Part shown: positions 52,912 through 61,022 of the stretch, in pieces
Numbering within the stretch: position 1 is the stretch's first letter
Layout of the letters: each line of letters begins with the position of its first letter
NCBI GenBank assembly: GCA_016716525.1
Contig: JADJWE010000002.1
Span: 186,001 to 250,000, forward strand
Direction of reading: 5' to 3'
DNA: 64,000 bases
From: Candidatus Flexicrinis affinis
GTDB taxonomy: Bacteria > Chloroflexota > Anaerolineae > Aggregatilineales > Phototrophicaceae
Notes under the pieces: model-generated
Database searches by the model: none
Seen by the model: only the letters and a program-made list of their open reading frames with translations
What the model was told of the DNA's origin: nothing
Translations under genes and position numbers: made by a program

Positions 52912-53589
52912 GTGATCGCAGAACTCGTGACGGCGTTCGGGCTTGGCACGAGCGCGATATTGACGAACGTCTGCTTGCTGCCGCTGTATCCCGGCTTGAT
53001 CGCATTCCTCGCCGGCACCGCCAACAACGAACGCGCCCGAAACGCGTCGCGCTGGTTAGGGCTGATCGTGCTGCTGGGCGTGCTGTCGATGATGCTGCTG
53101 ATCGGCCTGCTGCTGACCATGCTTCAAGCGTCGTTCGGGCAAATCCTCCCGATTCTGCTGCCGGCGCTGTATGTCGGCGTCATCGTATTCGGGATCGTCA
53201 TGCTGCTCGGACGCAATCCGTTCCTTCGGCTGTCTCTGGCGCAGTCGCCGACCCTGAGCAATCCGTATCTGACGGCCTACGTGTACGGCCTACTGCTCGG
53301 GCCGATGACCCTGCCCTGTACCGGACCCATACTGACCGCGGCGTTCCTGCGCGGTGCGGCGGGCGTGGACGCATTCGCCGGCGAGATGCTGTACTTTCTT
53401 GCATTCGGCTTCGGTTTCGGTTGGCCGCTGGTGATCCTGCCGTGGATCGCCCTGCCGCTGCAGCGCCAGATCACCAGTTGGCTCACGAAGAATCACGGCG
53501 TGCTGACCCGCGCCGCCGGAATCCTGCTCATCGCCATCGGCATCATCGGCATTGTCACCGAGGTCGTCCCGAACATCGGCGTCGCATAG
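52912..53589 (+). CDS. ccdA: CcdA/DsbD-type thiol-disulfide transporter
   Basis: Carries electrons from cytoplasmic thioredoxin across the membrane. The 225 residues have about six transmembrane helices and the two conserved Cys: Cys21 in TNVCLLPLYPG and Cys136 in MTLPCTGPI, each in the C-x-x-P or P-C-T-G-P context typical of CcdA. GTG start, 3 bases after the thioredoxin-like lipoprotein. The pair would keep extracytoplasmic disulfides or apo-cytochrome Cys reduced. Confidence 0.88.
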   Translation: MIAELVTAFGLGTSAILTNVCLLPLYPGLIAFLAGTANNERARNASRWLGLIVLLGVLSMMLLIGLLLTMLQASFGQILPILLPALYVGVIVFGIVMLLGRNPFLRLSLAQSPTLSNPYLTAYVYGLLLGPMTLPCTGPILTAAFLRGAAGVDAFAGEMLYFLAFGFGFGWPLVILPWIALPLQRQITSWLTKNHGVLTRAAGILLIAIGIIGIVTEVVPNIGVA

Positions 53590-53616
53590 GACCGGCGCGC
53601 ATCGTAGTGACCACGC

Positions 53617-53622
53617 TATAAT
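53617..53622 (+). promoter_or_regulatory. Consensus -10 (TATAAT) before the STT3-like gene
   Basis: TATAAT at 53617-53622, 62 bases before ATG 53684. No recognisable -35 at 16-18 bases spacing. Confidence 0.4.
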
Positions 53623-53683
53623 TACGGCCTTTGCAGGCTGTCGCTGCGACCGGTGACCGGAAGCGGCTTTGGGAAGAGTGCGG

Positions 53684-55198
53684 ATGGCATACACTGGGAG
53701 CGCGAAACCGCGGGGGACTCTGCTCTCGCTGCTGCATCACCCTGCAGCGTCGGGCACGCTTCTTTTTGCCGTCTGCGCGGGAATCCTCGGCACACTGATC
53801 TTCGCGTCAAACGGATTCAATGGCGTGGACGGATACTATCATGCCCGCGTCGCGGACGTGATTATCGTTCAGCGAAGGCTGGCGCTCGACTTTCCGTGGC
53901 TGCCCTTGACGATCCTCAGCCCCGAGCGCTTCGTCGATCATCACCTGCTGTATCACCTGTACCTTGCGCCGTTTGCGCACTGGGGTGGCGTCGTCGGTGC
54001 GAAGCTCGGCCAGTTAGCGATCGCGTCCGGAGTTTTCGTGGCGTTGTGGGCCGTGCTTCGCGCGTGCCGGGTACACATGCCTGCGTTGTGGACGATTGCG
54101 CTGTTCTGCATGTCGTTTCACTTTCTCTACCGTCTCTTGATGATACGTACGCAAGGCGCCGCCTTACTCCTGCTGCTGGTAGCGTGTTACGTGCTTATCC
54201 AGCAGCGACGTCATCTTTGGATGCTGCCACTGTCGTTCGCCTTCGTATGGCTGTACAACGGATTCGTGCTCATGCCTGTGTTCGCCGGCATGTACACGGT
54301 CGCCGATTGGATCGTCTCACGCCGGCTGAACCCTAGGCCGCTTGTGTACTCGGCAGCGGGACTGGCGCTCGGACTGGTCGTCAATCCGTACTTTCCACAG
54401 AATATCGGCTTCATCATCGACCACCTCGGTGCGAAAGTCGACATCGTCGGCAGCGTCGAAGTTGGCAACGAGTGGTATCCGTACAAATGGGATGAACTGC
54501 TCATCAGCGTGTTCGGGTCGCTTGTCGCGTTGGGCGCCGGTTTGATCGGATTCGTCTGGCGGCGCGACCTCCGTGATCGTGTTTCGTGGCTGCTGCTGTT
54601 CGCGGCGCTGTTGACCCTGTTCATGCTGCTGCGTTCGCGCCGATTCGTGGAATACTACCCAGCCTTCGCGCTCCTGTTTGCCGCGGTGATATGGGGTCGT
54701 CCCTCTGCATTCAAGCTGTGGCGCTTTCGTCCCCGCTTGGCAAAGATCGCGGGCGTGCTTACGCTTGTTGCCGGCGCGGTCATGGGTGCGTTCGTGTTCA
54801 CAGCGACGTACTCGACCATGGCGGACGAGCCAGATGTCAACGCGTTGGCTGGCGCTGCCGACTGGCTAGAAACGAATACACCGGCCGGCGCGCTGATTTT
54901 TCAGACCGACTATGACGACTTCACGCGGCTGTTCTTCCACAACACATCGAACACGTACCTGAACGGACTCGACACGACGTACCTGCTGGAAGCCGATCCC
55001 GACCTGTGGGAAGCATGGACTCAGATACGCCTCGGCGAGGTCGCGAACCCGTCCGAGGCAATTCTGACAAAGTTCGGTACCCGGTTTATCGTCAGCGGGG
55101 TCGAGGCCCAAGCGTTCATCGCACAAGCGGATGCCGATCCGGCGATGCGCGTCGTGTACGAGGACGAGTACGCGCTCGTGTGGGAGATTGCGGAGTAG
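53684..55198 (+). CDS. STT3-like GT-C membrane protein
   Basis: A 504-residue protein with about 11 transmembrane helices in the first 370 residues and a soluble C-terminal domain. The first extracytoplasmic loop has NGVDGYYHARVAD, similar to the D-x-Y-Y-H of STT3/AglB oligosaccharyltransferases, and the later loop FVDHHLLYHLYLAPF resembles their second acidic/His motif. The signature WWDYG is absent; the equivalent region reads IFQTDYDDFTRLFF. It is therefore related to, but not clearly, an N-glycosylation enzyme; a lipid-linked sugar donor is expected. ATG 53684 has GGAAG upstream. Confidence 0.7.
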   Translation: MAYTGSAKPRGTLLSLLHHPAASGTLLFAVCAGILGTLIFASNGFNGVDGYYHARVADVIIVQRRLALDFPWLPLTILSPERFVDHHLLYHLYLAPFAHWGGVVGAKLGQLAIASGVFVALWAVLRACRVHMPALWTIALFCMSFHFLYRLLMIRTQGAALLLLLVACYVLIQQRRHLWMLPLSFAFVWLYNGFVLMPVFAGMYTVADWIVSRRLNPRPLVYSAAGLALGLVVNPYFPQNIGFIIDHLGAKVDIVGSVEVGNEWYPYKWDELLISVFGSLVALGAGLIGFVWRRDLRDRVSWLLLFAALLTLFMLLRSRRFVEYYPAFALLFAAVIWGRPSAFKLWRFRPRLAKIAGVLTLVAGAVMGAFVFTATYSTMADEPDVNALAGAADWLETNTPAGALIFQTDYDDFTRLFFHNTSNTYLNGLDTTYLLEADPDLWEAWTQIRLGEVANPSEAILTKFGTRFIVSGVEAQAFIAQADADPAMRVVYEDEYALVWEIAE

Positions 55199-55220
55199 CA
55201 CTTCATGCAAGAAATTAGGT

Positions 55221-55250
55221 GGCCCGCACGAGAAATCGTGCGGGCCGTTT
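55221..55250 (+). terminator. Terminator after the STT3-like gene
   Basis: Perfect 11-bp stem GGCCCGCACGA (55221-55231) with TCGTGCGGGCC (55236-55246) closed by a GAAA tetraloop, then GTTTCGTG. It may serve both convergent genes. Confidence 0.8.
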
Positions 55251-55283
55251 CGTGTTCGTACCAGTTGGCGCGAATCCCCAACC

Positions 55284-56993
55284 TTATTTCCGCGTGTAAG
55301 GCAGATGCATCAATGTATCCCTGTCCGCACAAGGGTCTTTCTCGACCGGCTCTAGTGTCAGCGTCGTGCCGTCGAAGGCCCACGTATACTCCGTGACAGG
55401 TATTTGCGAATTCGCGCAGACTCCTGTGCTCTGCCACAACAGGCGATCACCTCGAATTTCGTATGTCGATATGACCATCAACGAGTCGCCCACATAGAAC
55501 TCGTACGTTCCGTCCGGATAGAACGTCTGCGTGTAGTCTCCTACGACAAACGTACGTGCCGGGAAGCGAACCGGTTGTCCAGTCGCATCGACCGACGCGA
55601 AAACCTGTGGCGCTGTGGACGGAGCGCGGCGTGCATCACACGCATCGTACTCCAATACGAACGCAAGCTCGTCAATCACTGTGCGATAGACATGGTATGT
55701 GCTCGCCTCAGCGCTCGGGCAGTAAAGCGACGATTCACTGCTGAGCAGCGTGAGCACGTTGCCTTGAAGCGTGTAGGTCCCAAAGTCCTCGGGAGTTTCG
55801 TCATCCAGCCCGTCGTAAGCCTGACTCACCATGAATCTAGCGTCGGCGGTGAAACGGAAATGGAACGGTCCGGTCCACTTCCACGTTCCGACCAAGTCGT
55901 CAATCGAGGCAATCGGCGTCATTGTCGAGGTGCTATCGCCGATCCGAGCCGATGTGTCGGTATCTGCAAGGACAGCGAGCGGATCTCTACCGTTGAGCGT
56001 GTTCAGGAAGACCTGCTCGAACCGGCCTGCATCCGAAGCGACGGCGACCCTGACCACATTGCCATCGGGGTCCGGTGCCGTTCGTCCCGATTCCGTGCCT
56101 TCTTTCGTGACGACCGTTACACCCTCCTCTACAATTTGAACGACCTGTGGATCGCTTATGACTGCCGCAGCCATCGGATCCCAAAAGTAATAGCCACCTG
56201 AGGATATGAACGGTAGGCTCGCGACCAGCACGTCGTAAACGAAGTCGGCGGCTACAGTCCGTCGATCCAGTTCTAGCCGGCGCACGAAATCCACGGTGAC
56301 TCGTGCATCGTTGGTGGCGTCAAGCGGGACAAGAGTTACCGGCACACCGGATTCGACCACTTCGGCTGCCGCCAGAGGATCGACGTAGATGTTCCATTCG
56401 CCACGGTAGTTGTGTTGTACGTATGGGGTCAGATTTCCCATCACGTGGACAGCCCCACCCATGACGACAACGTGTGAAATCTGTCCAATAAGGTCGGGCC
56501 GCGAACGCAAGAAGTCTGCGACGTTCGTAAGCGGGCCGAGCGTGAGTAAGGTTACTGGGGCGGCGCGTTCCTCCACAGTCTCCGCGATCAGTTCAACAGC
56601 GCTGATCTGGACCGCGTCGCGCGGATTCGCTGCGAGGCTCAGCCCAGCCATGGTATCCACGTGCGAGCGCCACACTGCGGGGAACGTGTGCTCGCCTTGC
56701 AGCGGCGCTTCACGCCCACAAGCTACGGGAATGTCTCCGTGGCCGAGGGTTTCGAGCAGGTTCATCGCGTTGCGGACGCCGGGGTCGCAGTGCGCCTCCC
56801 CTGTGCCGGCAATCGTGACGGCCCGCACATCGACCGCAGGCGACTGAAGGAGGAAGGCGATCGCCATCCAGTCGTCCTGCGCCATGTCGGTGTCGATGAT
56901 GAGGGGAACAGTGGTCTCGGCTGATTGAGCGTATGCCGGGACCATCGTGAGAACCAGTACGAGCAGCGTAATCGTCAGGCCACGCCAGTTCAT
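55284..56993 (-). CDS. Secreted inosine-uridine-preferring nucleoside hydrolase with lipocalin-like tail
   Basis: A 569-residue exported enzyme. Signal peptide (residues 1-23, ending AYA-QS), then the nucleoside hydrolase domain with the calcium-binding DTDMAQDDW (Asp34, Asp36, Asp40, Asp41), MNLLETLGHGDIPVACG, LTLGPLTNVADFL, VVMGGAVHVMGN and FWDPMAA (the usual His of the active site is replaced in this area). The C-terminal 200 residues hold two lipocalin-like beta repeats starting DLVGTWKW and YTQTFYPDGTYEF. ATG with AAGGAGC 6 bases upstream. Secretion is unusual for the family and suggests salvage of extracellular nucleosides. Confidence 0.83.
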   Translation of the reverse strand: MNWRGLTITLLVLVLTMVPAYAQSAETTVPLIIDTDMAQDDWMAIAFLLQSPAVDVRAVTIAGTGEAHCDPGVRNAMNLLETLGHGDIPVACGREAPLQGEHTFPAVWRSHVDTMAGLSLAANPRDAVQISAVELIAETVEERAAPVTLLTLGPLTNVADFLRSRPDLIGQISHVVVMGGAVHVMGNLTPYVQHNYRGEWNIYVDPLAAAEVVESGVPVTLVPLDATNDARVTVDFVRRLELDRRTVAADFVYDVLVASLPFISSGGYYFWDPMAAAVISDPQVVQIVEEGVTVVTKEGTESGRTAPDPDGNVVRVAVASDAGRFEQVFLNTLNGRDPLAVLADTDTSARIGDSTSTMTPIASIDDLVGTWKWTGPFHFRFTADARFMVSQAYDGLDDETPEDFGTYTLQGNVLTLLSSESSLYCPSAEASTYHVYRTVIDELAFVLEYDACDARRAPSTAPQVFASVDATGQPVRFPARTFVVGDYTQTFYPDGTYEFYVGDSLMVISTYEIRGDRLLWQSTGVCANSQIPVTEYTWAFDGTTLTLEPVEKDPCADRDTLMHLPYTRK

Positions 56994-57433
56994 GAGAAGC
57001 TCCTTGTACGGACTCTAACGGTGTGACGCGCTTGCCGCGCCGGACACATTGTCCAAAGGCCGCATATAGGCAGTGTATTGATCTGTCTACTCGGAAACAA
57101 ACGTGCTCGACGCCGTTGTCGGCCGGGCGGTGTATCTGGCGCGCATGAGGGGTGGCGGCAAGGGGTGCCACGTCCATAGGCGCGCGGGTGAAGAAGCGTT
57201 ACCGGCTTTTCGCTATGCACCCTTCTTCGCTTCCTTACAATGACGGGTCAATACCGTGCTGGCCCGAATGTCATCGCGGAAACTCCGCCAGAATACCTGC
57301 AACAACGCAGAATAGTCGGCGCCGTTCCGCCCCACAGTGTTCGATCGGGATTCATTGCCACAAGGTGTGAGGTGTCTCGTACATTGCGATACGATGCGGA
57401 CACCTCATTCAAGCGTATCCTTCGCTCCGCGAT
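56994..57433. other. Intergenic region, about 440 bp
   Basis: This region holds the upstream sequence of the nucleoside hydrolase gene and the sequence beyond the recombinase stop. Only short, unsupported ORFs occur. No clear promoter pair, RNA gene or repeat was recognised. Confidence 0.4.
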
Positions 57434-59455
57434 CTATGCCGCAGCCACATAACATAGAGTGTAACATCGCGTCGCTTGAGATATGAGTCCATACCTTACT
57501 CTTGATCCGAGAACTGCCGACCGTGCGGTGCCATGTAGGGGCGGCTCGCTCGGTTTGCGCTCTCGTGAGTTTGTCTTGACGTGATCGACGGACACTGATA
57601 CACTGCGGAGCGTTACGGCCCCATCGTCTAGCGGTCTAGGACACCACCCTTTCAAGGTGGATACACGGGTTCGAGTCCCGTTGGGGTCATGAATCGCTTC
57701 ATCACTTTCCAGTGTGGTGAAGCGATTTTTGGTTCCCTCAGGCTCCCCGTGACTGTCTGATCCGTCCTCCGGATCGTCAGGCCCCTCGTCATCGTCAAAC
57801 AGCTCTGCTCGCAGACACAGATACTGATCCGCCCACGGATGCAAGCGAAAGTCTACGATTCTTCCATCATCCAGGTCAACGACAAGGTACTCAAACAGAC
57901 TTGCAGCGAGCCGAGATCGATCGTCGCTGTCAGCCTCTCCCCACAGGTCGATCAGTTGGCTCAATGCCGCCATCACGTGTTCCAGCTCGAGCGCCTTCTT
58001 CTGGTGATCCGTCGTCCGCGCTTCCCAGAACGCAATCTGTCGTTCACGGTCGGCCCGATCCCGATAAAACTCCTCCGCCGTAATGACCGCGTTCTTATAC
58101 AGGTCCAGCAGATTCGCCATCTGCTGCTTCAGGACGGCGATGGCCGCCCGCCTTTCGGACTCGAAGTCCTCGCGTTCTGCGTCGGCCTGACTCGTCCGCA
58201 GCGCCAGTTCCAACATGAGCTGATGGACTTCGGGCTTCAACGTCATGAGCTGCACGAGCCGCAGGAAGTCGCCTTCGATCTCGTCTGCGCGCACCGATCG
58301 CCGCTTACACCCGCAGCGTACGCCTTCCGCGTGCCGGTAGCGCGGACGATCCATGTTCGTCCCGCTCAGGCGCGATCTGCGTCGCAGATTGCCTTCCTCG
58401 CGCGATATTGCTTCGCATCTGGCGCAGTACAGCAGCCGGAGCAGGCCGTACGGGTAGACTCGATCGACCGATCCGGTCGGGCGCGTCGTCATACTACGCT
58501 GCTCCTGCACTCGAGCCACCCGCCGCAGAAGATCCAGGTTGAACACGGCGCGCCCGGTATCGTACAAGATCGCGGCATTGTCCTCGGTTTCGTGCGCCAC
58601 TCGCTCCTTGGCCCGACCATCCGTCACGATGCCTGCGTACTCACGCCAATTGGCGACGACGCGGCGCACGTCGTCACTGCTGAACAGTCGCGGAGTCCCC
58701 CACCGATCCCGGAACGCCCATCCTTCGCGGGTGAGCGATTTGGCGATTCGGCTGTAACCACCCTTGTTCTCGGCGTATAGCTCGAGGACCCGTCGGGCTG
58801 CTTCGTGGTAGCTCCGCCACACGACTCCCTCAACTAAGGATTCGGCGCCGCTCTCCCCACCTTGCCATCCGCCTGCGGGCAGTTTCCACGCGCCGGCCGA
58901 TGACGGAATGAGATAGCCATCCGCGTTGCGTACTGTCCCGAACGGCGGCATCCCGACCGTGATCTGCCTGCTCTTGCGGTGCCGGATGCTGTCGCTGGCC
59001 CGCCGCGATCCGTCTAGCGCGTACATCTCATCGATGAACGCCTGCATGAACAGGCTCATCCGTCCGTCCGGCGTCTTGATGTCCATCATGCGGTCGGACA
59101 CCGCGACGTACAGTTTCACGTCGCTGCTGGAGAGCTCGTCGAACAGCTTCAAGGCGCGCCACGTATTGCGCATGGCTCGTGAGGTATCGTTGACCGCCAA
59201 GACGGCGACGTCCGGGTCATTGACGCGCGCCTTCAGAAGCAGCCACTGTGGACGGTTGCTCTCCTTCGTCCCGGACTTGTGCTTCTCGGCATCGGCGTAC
59301 CACTCGGGTATCCAGCCGTACTTGTCACAAGCCGCTTGTAGGTTGGCGCGTTGCCGTTCGGGGCTCTTGAGGTCGGACTCGTTCTTCGTTTGGGAAAGGC
59401 GGATGTAACAGAGGGCGACGCGACGATCGATGTGCGAAGGAGGGTTCCGTTTCAT
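57434..59455 (-). CDS. Large serine recombinase whose reading frame runs through a tRNA gene
   Basis: Site-specific integrase of 673 residues. N-terminal resolvase domain (about 10-165) with the nucleophile Ser21 in CYIRLSQTK, conserved NDTSRAMRNT and TPDGRMSLFMQAFIDEM. Next come a recombinase domain, a zinc ribbon (YCARCEA ... VRCGCKRR), and a long coiled coil (about 410-500). After about residue 570 the frame becomes low-complexity and then reads antisense through the tRNA-Glu terminator, tRNA and promoter (57730-57576) before stopping at 57434. The last 90-100 residues are probably host-derived tail rather than original protein. ATG 59455 has GGAG 6 bases upstream. Likely integrase of an element inserted at the tRNA. 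Confidence 0.88.
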   Translation of the reverse strand: MKRNPPSHIDRRVALCYIRLSQTKNESDLKSPERQRANLQAACDKYGWIPEWYADAEKHKSGTKESNRPQWLLLKARVNDPDVAVLAVNDTSRAMRNTWRALKLFDELSSSDVKLYVAVSDRMMDIKTPDGRMSLFMQAFIDEMYALDGSRRASDSIRHRKSRQITVGMPPFGTVRNADGYLIPSSAGAWKLPAGGWQGGESGAESLVEGVVWRSYHEAARRVLELYAENKGGYSRIAKSLTREGWAFRDRWGTPRLFSSDDVRRVVANWREYAGIVTDGRAKERVAHETEDNAAILYDTGRAVFNLDLLRRVARVQEQRSMTTRPTGSVDRVYPYGLLRLLYCARCEAISREEGNLRRRSRLSGTNMDRPRYRHAEGVRCGCKRRSVRADEIEGDFLRLVQLMTLKPEVHQLMLELALRTSQADAEREDFESERRAAIAVLKQQMANLLDLYKNAVITAEEFYRDRADRERQIAFWEARTTDHQKKALELEHVMAALSQLIDLWGEADSDDRSRLAASLFEYLVVDLDDGRIVDFRLHPWADQYLCLRAELFDDDEGPDDPEDGSDSHGEPEGTKNRFTTLESDEAIHDPNGTRTRVSTLKGWCPRPLDDGAVTLRSVSVSVDHVKTNSRERKPSEPPLHGTARSAVLGSRVRYGLISQATRCYTLCYVAAA
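57576..57604 (+). promoter_or_regulatory. Promoter of tRNA-Glu
   Basis: TTGACG (57576-57581), 17-base spacer, TACACT (57599-57604), with TGA immediately before the -10 (extended -10). The start would be about 57611, 6 bases before the tRNA. It lies in the antisense strand of the recombinase tail. Confidence 0.8.
57617..57689 (+). tRNA. tRNA-Glu, anticodon UUC
   Basis: A 73-base cloverleaf: acceptor GGCCCCA with TGGGGTC (one G-U), D-arm containing GTCTAGCGGTCTAGGAC, anticodon stem CCACC with GGTGG, loop CTTTCAA with anticodon TTC at 57651-57653, T-arm ACGGG-TTCGAGT-CCCGT, discriminator A at 57689. No encoded CCA. It closely follows the E. coli tRNA-Glu plan. Probable attachment site: the recombinase gene abuts its 3' end. 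Confidence 0.95.
57692..57730 (+). terminator. Terminator of tRNA-Glu
   Basis: AATCGCTTCATCAC (57692-57705) pairs with GTGGTGAAGCGATT (57714-57727), 14 bp with one G-U, 8-base loop, then TTTTT. It starts 3 bases after the tRNA and is read antisense inside the recombinase frame. Confidence 0.85.
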
Positions 59456-59620
59456 GACAGACTCCGTAGATAGCAAATGGCGCGCCCCCTGCCGACCTGC
59501 TAGAGTCTGTCGGTAGGTCGTGCGCTAGGACGATTAGTGCAGGACCAGAACGCCGAGGTGTTGACCGCACTTCGGCGTTCGCTTTGGATGCACTCACAGT
59601 AATCCGATCGCGAATCCGTG

Positions 59621-59899
59621 TCAAGTCTTCACGGCGTGCCGATCGCCGTTGAGTTGACGCACGAGCAGCTCGCTTACGACCTGCAGGAAGTGCGCCAATC
59701 CATCGACAACCGACTGTTCAGAATAGCCGCCTTCACCTGACAATTCGGACATCTGCTCACCGATCTGTTGGGCGAATCGCTGGAATACTTCGGCTTCGGG
59801 GACGCAATAGACAATCTGAACCGATGTGAGATTTGTTTCGTGCGCGGCGCCGTTGTCGTTGTGCTGGTCTCTAGTCGTACGAACCAAGGTGTCCCTCAT
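59621..59899 (-). CDS. Small hypothetical protein upstream of the recombinase
   Basis: A 92-residue acidic protein on the same strand as the recombinase, 165 bases upstream of it. Composition is protein-like (helical segment AEVFQRFAQQIGEQMSEL and VVDGLAHFLQVVSELLVRQL), without membrane segments or known motif. No clear ribosome binding site precedes the ATG. A role with the integrase (for instance a directionality factor) is possible but not indicated by sequence. Confidence 0.45.
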   Translation of the reverse strand: MRDTLVRTTRDQHNDNGAAHETNLTSVQIVYCVPEAEVFQRFAQQIGEQMSELSGEGGYSEQSVVDGLAHFLQVVSELLVRQLNGDRHAVKT

Positions 59900-60692
59900 T
59901 GATATCTGGACAACTCAGTCTGTCATATCGCGGTCCGCCAACCTGTCGATTTTTCGACTTTCTGCAGAGTAGTTTTTCAGTTCCGGTTCAATTCTTCCGT
60001 CGCGTGTAGATGACGCTTTGACCGTATCCCCGTTTACTATGGCGGTACGGCAGCTCTGACTGTCTCGGCATTTTTGGCATAGCTAGCCATTGGCCTGAAC
60101 GGCGTGTCTATCTGGCTTGGACGACCGCATTCGCAAAGACCAGACAGATTGTAAGTCCCGATCGGCCCATCATACGCCGATTCGCGCCACACGACCTTCG
60201 AACGCACGCAGGTGCGTTCGCTGGGCGGGGACGCTCCCGCCCACGTGCCACATCGCACCGCAAGGCGCGATGTGGGTGCGCCACGTAGAGGCGCACGTCA
60301 GCCCCCACCGGCGCCTGAGGTGGCAAGCTTTTAGCTTGCTACGATCCCGCCGATCCGCCAGCCTCGCTGACGGGAACCTCGGCAGCCTCCAATGCGCCTG
60401 TCAACGACGGCTGCATTGCGGCGGGAGCGTGGCATCGCGCCAGCGATGCGGTGCCGCGTCAAGCGGCGCCATGGCCGCCGTGCCACCCATGGCCTACCGG
60501 TTTACCAACAAACGCCAGGCGACCGGTCACCGCAGCAGAGCGTGACGGCGCCTCCATAGTTCACCACGATCGCATCTACCCTACTCGCACAGGGCAGCGG
60601 CAGATCGCACTGCACGTGCCATGCGTGGTGTCTCCTGGAATCAAAAAGTCCCCGGTTGACCGAGGGCTGTTCGAGTGATGTGTCGGGATCGG
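59900..60692. other. Non-coding stretch of about 800 bp
   Basis: No supported gene. The first 250 bases are more AT-rich; a hairpin-dense GC-rich array occupies 60199-60493 (described separately). Open frames here arise from the palindromes and show no protein-like features. Confidence 0.5.
60199..60493. repeat. Array of consecutive GC-rich hairpins
   Basis: At least eight inverted repeats follow one another: 60199-60220 (CGAACGCAC arms), 60222-60243 (TGGGCGGG), 60249-60274 (CACATCGC), 60276-60296 (GTGCGCC), 60321-60341 (TGGCAAGCT, 9 pairs with one G-U), 60432-60449 (GCATCGC), 60450-60470 (GGTGCCGC, one G-U) and 60468-60493 (GCCATGG). Stems are 7-9 bp with 3-12-base loops; the units are not copies of one another. 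Function unknown. Confidence 0.65.
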
Positions 60693-60785
60693 CTAGCCGG
60701 CATGCCGCAGCAGGTTCTGCCGCGCAATGGCTGAACGTCCATTGATAATGCGGATACACACGTTGGTATCCAGCAGGTAGGTCAT
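60693..60785 (-). pseudogene. Truncated VapC-type PIN toxin remnant
   Basis: A 30-residue reading frame starting MTYLLDTNVCIRIINGRS, the canonical N terminus of VapC/PIN ribonucleases including the first active-site Asp (DTN). It ends in TAG (60695-60693), and the sequence beyond shows no PIN-like continuation in any frame. Full-length toxins have about 130 residues and three to four acidic active-site residues, so this is inactive. It begins 18 bases after the antitoxin stop, the normal operon layout. Confidence 0.8.
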
Positions 60786-60803
60786 TCCATCGTCTCGCGT
60801 TCT

Positions 60804-61022
60804 TCAAACACCCTGATCGGGGCGAATAACCATATCATCCGCATCGATCGCGTCGATGGCTTCAAAGTAGCGGGCGGGCCACCCCCGTTCGACGACCGCT
60901 TGCTTGGTCATCGGATGCAAGACAACGAGCACTTCAACGGCATGATTGGCCAGGTGTGTCGGCACTTCAAGGCGCAGTGTTCCGGTCTCATCGATGTGTG
61001 TGGTGAGCTTGATCGTTTCCAT
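60804..61022 (-). CDS. VapB-like antitoxin of a broken toxin-antitoxin pair
   Basis: A 72-residue protein: METIKLTTHIDETGTLRLEVP is a small beta-type DNA-binding start found in antitoxins, followed by VEVLVVLHP, and a C-terminal acidic toxin-binding tail with GWPARYFEAI and DDMVIRPDQG, a pattern seen in VapB-type antitoxins partnered by PIN toxins. Start ATG 61022; a minus-strand TATAAT (61059-61054) lies 32 bases upstream. The partner toxin gene downstream is truncated. The upstream part of the longer open frame (to 61199) is not supported. Confidence 0.75.
   Translation of the reverse strand: METIKLTTHIDETGTLRLEVPTHLANHAVEVLVVLHPMTKQAVVERGWPARYFEAIDAIDADDMVIRPDQGV

Noticed and set aside
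60199..60493. CRISPR array
   Set aside because: Hairpins are not copies of one direct repeat and there are no regular spacers; no cas gene is present.
60117..60545. 142-codon open frame in the hairpin region
   Set aside because: Basic, low-complexity translation caused by palindromes; no ribosome binding site or homology-like pattern.
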